DNA from: Acidimicrobiia bacterium
GTDB lineage: Bacteria > Actinomycetota > Acidimicrobiia > Spongiisociales > ZC4RG35
Assembly (NCBI GenBank): GCA_025929005.1
Contig: JAICND010000044.1
Location: 1 to 8,378, forward strand
Direction: 5' to 3'
Length of the DNA stretch: 8,378 bases
Shown: one piece after another, positions 7,027 through 8,378 of the stretch
Layout: each line of letters begins with the position of its first letter
How positions within the stretch are numbered: the stretch's first letter is position 1
The notes under the pieces: model-generated
Databases searched by the model: none
Told to the model about the DNA's origin: nothing
The model's input: the letters and a program-made list of their open reading frames with translations, nothing else
Position numbers and translations under genes: made by a program

Positions 7027-7062
7027 TTGTCGGTTGCACCGGGCCGGCATACGTTCCTCTGA
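7027..7062 (+). promoter_or_regulatory. Candidate promoter giving a leaderless transcript
   Basis: TTGTCG (7027-7032), a 17-base spacer, and TACGTT (7050-7055) fit a sigma70-type promoter with the actinobacterial TAnnnT -10 form. Transcription would then start about seven bases after the -10, at the A of the ATG at 7062. No ribosome binding site is present before that ATG, which agrees with leaderless translation, common in actinobacteria. Confidence 0.45.
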
Positions 7063-7913
7063 TGAGCAACACCGACGACGAACACTTCGAACGCATCCCC
7101 TGGGATGAGCTGCGGCCCGCCGCCGGGAACCGGCGCGGCCTTATCTACGCAGTGGCCGCGGCGATAGTGGCGGCGGCAGTTTCCGCCATGCTGGCGCGCA
7201 ACCTGGCCAGCCCGCCAGTGACCACCATGTCTCAGGTCTCATCGCCAACCGCTGCTCCACCCGTGTCGATTCCCCTCACGGCCAGTTCTGCGACAACCTC
7301 GACGACGGCGGAGTCACCTGTGGTCTGGACAGAGGCCGACCTGATGGCGATTCATCCGGATGAGCTGAAGGTCGAGGCCACCGCGGTCGCCGAGTGGTTC
7401 GTGGCGGACTACTTCACGGCCGATGGGGCCGGAGAGCTCCAGATGCAGCTGCGTTCCATGCTCCCGACCGACGTGCCGCTACCGGTTCACGACCCGGGCT
7501 ATCGCTCCTTCGTTGAGTGGTCTCGGGCGATATCGGCAGTCGAGTCGGCTCCCGGGGAGTATGTGGTGTCGGTAGTGGTGCGGGCGTTGGGGGCGGCTGC
7601 CGACGCGGGGTATCAGCGGTTACCGCTGCGGGCCGTAGAGGTCATCGTGCGGTGGACGGATGCCGGTTGGTCGATCGTCGATCTGCCGTCACCCATCGAT
7701 CCGCCAGCCCTCGCATCCTCCGACCCCTGGCCGCAGGAGACCCTTCCAGAATCGGTCGTATCCGAAGCCCTGTCGTTGGCCGGAGAAGGTGCCACGGTGA
7801 TCGGAGGGGGGAGGTCAGGCGAGCGCTGGCGGGTGGTCGTTGAGACAATCGATCCCACGGGAGGACGATGGCCGGTAGTGGTCTGGGTCGATGGAGACGC
7901 TCCTTCCGGTTGA
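7062..7913 (+). CDS. Single-pass membrane protein with Thr/Ser stalk, function unknown
   Basis: The 283-residue protein has a charged cytoplasmic N-terminus (residues 1-26, with IPWDELRP), a transmembrane helix (about 27-45) and a Ser/Thr/Pro-rich stalk (about 48-86). The extracytoplasmic region follows from about 88. Its first part has a helix EATAVAEWFVADYF, then alternating strands ending in VRWTDAGWSIVDLPSP, a pattern reminiscent of NTF2-like folds such as TcpC/VirB8-type proteins. A second, shorter strand-rich part (about 240-280) follows. That fold guess rests on pattern only, and no conjugation genes are nearby. The ATG at 7062 has no ribosome binding site and may be leaderless. The gene is divergent from the membrane-protein/Eis pair and ends 13 bases before the convergent Nfu-domain gene. 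Confidence 0.78.
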   Translation: MSNTDDEHFERIPWDELRPAAGNRRGLIYAVAAAIVAAAVSAMLARNLASPPVTTMSQVSSPTAAPPVSIPLTASSATTSTTAESPVVWTEADLMAIHPDELKVEATAVAEWFVADYFTADGAGELQMQLRSMLPTDVPLPVHDPGYRSFVEWSRAISAVESAPGEYVVSVVVRALGAAADAGYQRLPLRAVEVIVRWTDAGWSIVDLPSPIDPPALASSDPWPQETLPESVVSEALSLAGEGATVIGGGRSGERWRVVVETIDPTGGRWPVVVWVDGDAPSG

Positions 7914-7926
7914 CCTACTCGATCTA

Positions 7927-8205
7927 TCAGACGAAGTGCTCTTCTAGGATCGCCTGCGCTGCCGGGACGATGTCCGACCAGTCGGCATCGGGCTGTTTGG
8001 ACACGGTCACGAAATCGGCAGTGAGAAAGACGCTGGTGACCCCCTCGAGAGCCAAAAGGTCCTGGGCAACGGCATTGTCGGTGGGCTTGCCGGCCACGAA
8101 GGTGGCGGGCCCACCCACCGATCTACCCACCGTGAACTTGACCGCGTTGGGGTTGGGAGTGCCTTCCACGATTATCACAACCTCCTTTTTATCACCCAGA
8201 CCCAT
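7927..8205 (-). CDS. Stand-alone Nfu N-terminal domain protein
   Basis: The 92-residue product is almost entirely the Nfu/NifU N-terminal domain (PF08712 type). Signatures are TPNPNAVKFTVGR (from residue 16), GPATF, AQDLLALEGVTSVFLTADFVTVSK, DADWSDI and a final helix ending ILEEHFV. In full Nfu iron-sulfur carriers this domain precedes a CxxC-bearing domain that holds the cluster. That domain is absent and the protein contains no cysteine, so it cannot itself be a classical scaffold; it may be a partner or targeting module. The start is uncertain: the ATG at 8205 lies in the centre of a large inverted repeat and lacks a ribosome binding site. AAGGAGG follows the repeat inside the frame and would suit a GTG at 8169 (11-base spacer), giving an 80-residue form. 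The longer form keeps a complete first strand. Confidence 0.88.
   Translation of the reverse strand: MGLGDKKEVVIIVEGTPNPNAVKFTVGRSVGGPATFVAGKPTDNAVAQDLLALEGVTSVFLTADFVTVSKQPDADWSDIVPAAQAILEEHFV
8181..8190 (-). promoter_or_regulatory. Strong Shine-Dalgarno inside the annotated Nfu-domain frame
   Basis: On the minus strand the sequence reads AAAAAGGAGG, a strong ribosome binding site, but it sits downstream of the ATG at 8205. In frame it is 11 bases before a GTG at 8169, whose codon begins VEGTPNPN. This raises the possibility that translation starts at 8169. It may also be a chance Lys-Lys-Glu coding match. Confidence 0.45.
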
Positions 8206-8233
8206 CGGAATCCGGCGGGTCTGGGTGATAAAA
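8187..8233. repeat. Perfect 17-bp inverted repeat with 13-base centre
   Basis: The left arm TTTTATCACCCAGACCC (8187-8203) is the exact reverse complement of the right arm (8217-8233). The 13-base centre (8204-8216) contains a smaller CGGA-A-TCCG palindrome. The repeat lies between the divergent Nfu-domain gene and the hydantoinase-like gene. The T-run is on the outside of the 5' arm on either strand, and the 3' arm ends in A's, so it is not an intrinsic terminator in either direction. It is most likely an operator or a 5'-leader hairpin. Confidence 0.85.
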
Positions 8234-8253
8234 GCGCGGAAGGTGGTGGATAG

Positions 8254-8378
8254 GTGACCCTGGGTGTCGATGTCGGCGGCACCTTTACGGATCTCGTGCG
8301 TTGGGATGGGACCACTCTCACCACCGGCAAACTCCCCTCGACCCCGGATCAGTCGGATGCGGTGGCCGCCGGGGTTGA
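8254..8378 (+). CDS. Hydantoinase A/oxoprolinase-family protein, N-terminal fragment
   Basis: Only the first 41 codons are inside the window. The GTG at 8254 begins VTLGVDVGGTFTDLV, with the phosphate-binding DVGGTFTD at residues 6-13. It continues to KLPSTPDQSDAVAAGV, the typical opening of the HyuA/5-oxoprolinase ATPase family (N-methylhydantoinase A, acetone carboxylase beta and acetophenone carboxylase relatives). These enzymes use ATP to open cyclic amides or to activate ketones for carboxylation; the partner B subunit is often encoded next. GGAAGG at 8238-8243 lies ten bases upstream. The substrate cannot be told from this fragment. The large inverted repeat ends 20 bases before the start and could control this gene. 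Confidence 0.9.
   Translation, partial: MTLGVDVGGTFTDLVRWDGTTLTTGKLPSTPDQSDAVAAGV

Noticed and set aside
6975..7085. Longer start (7085) for the minus-strand membrane protein
   Set aside because: The extra 37 residues overlap the start of the divergent gene, lack a ribosome binding site, and put a non-hydrophobic tail before the membrane helix.
7062..7913. Conjugation protein (TcpC/VirB8-like) assignment
   Set aside because: Only the anchor-plus-NTF2-like pattern is suggestive. No sequence signature or neighbouring secretion gene supports it, so it is left as unknown function.
8187..8233. Intrinsic terminator reading of the large inverted repeat
   Set aside because: On both strands the T-run precedes the hairpin and the 3' arm ends in A's. 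Both flanking genes also diverge from it, so a terminator makes no sense here.
7868..8257. Open plus-strand frame of 129 codons overlapping the Nfu-domain gene
   Set aside because: It begins inside the 7062 gene, runs antisense to a clear Nfu_N domain and has no family signature.

Overview
The window is dense, high-GC bacterial chromosome with overlapping operon junctions, GTG starts, Thr/Ser-rich stalked surface proteins and an Eis-type acetyltransferase. Together these point to an actinobacterium (Actinomycetota). The run of Thr-rich membrane-anchored proteins suggests a lineage such as Acidimicrobiia, but that is an inference, not a demonstrated placement. No rRNA, tRNA, CRISPR array, insertion sequence or phage gene was recognised. 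No gene-free stretch exceeds 150 bases.

Left third (1-2966, minus strand): a purine-biosynthesis operon transcribed right to left, purA-purD-purE. Both junctions are 4-base ATGA stop/start overlaps. PurA and PurD look canonical. PurE is cut by the window edge and carries substitutions in its usually invariant nucleotide-binding loop.

Centre (2967-4661): glnA, a full-length type I glutamine synthetase, is divergent from purA across a 145-bp spacer. That spacer holds four AAC-ending pentamers at an exact 11-bp period (3021-3058), the layout expected of GlnR-type nitrogen-regulator binding sites. Glutamine is an amide donor for purine synthesis and nitrogen control often acts at glnA, so a shared divergent control region makes sense. 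A short spacer with an imperfect hairpin follows glnA.

Right half (4662-8378): a small lipoprotein gene runs tail-to-tail, one base apart, into a minus-strand pair. That pair is a membrane-anchored Thr-rich helical protein followed by an Eis-family N-acetyltransferase. Divergent from the pair is a gene for another single-pass, Thr/Ser-stalked protein, which may be transcribed leaderless. It converges on a minus-strand gene for a stand-alone Nfu N-terminal domain. Divergent from the Nfu gene, the first 41 codons of a hydantoinase A-like ATPase run off the right edge. Between these last two lies a perfect 17-bp inverted repeat with a 13-nt centre that contains the apparent ATG of the Nfu gene.

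I see no clear multi-gene defence or mobile system. The most notable signals are the 11-bp phased boxes before glnA, the large inverted repeat near the right end, the divergent PurE, and the promoter geometry at 7027-7062.
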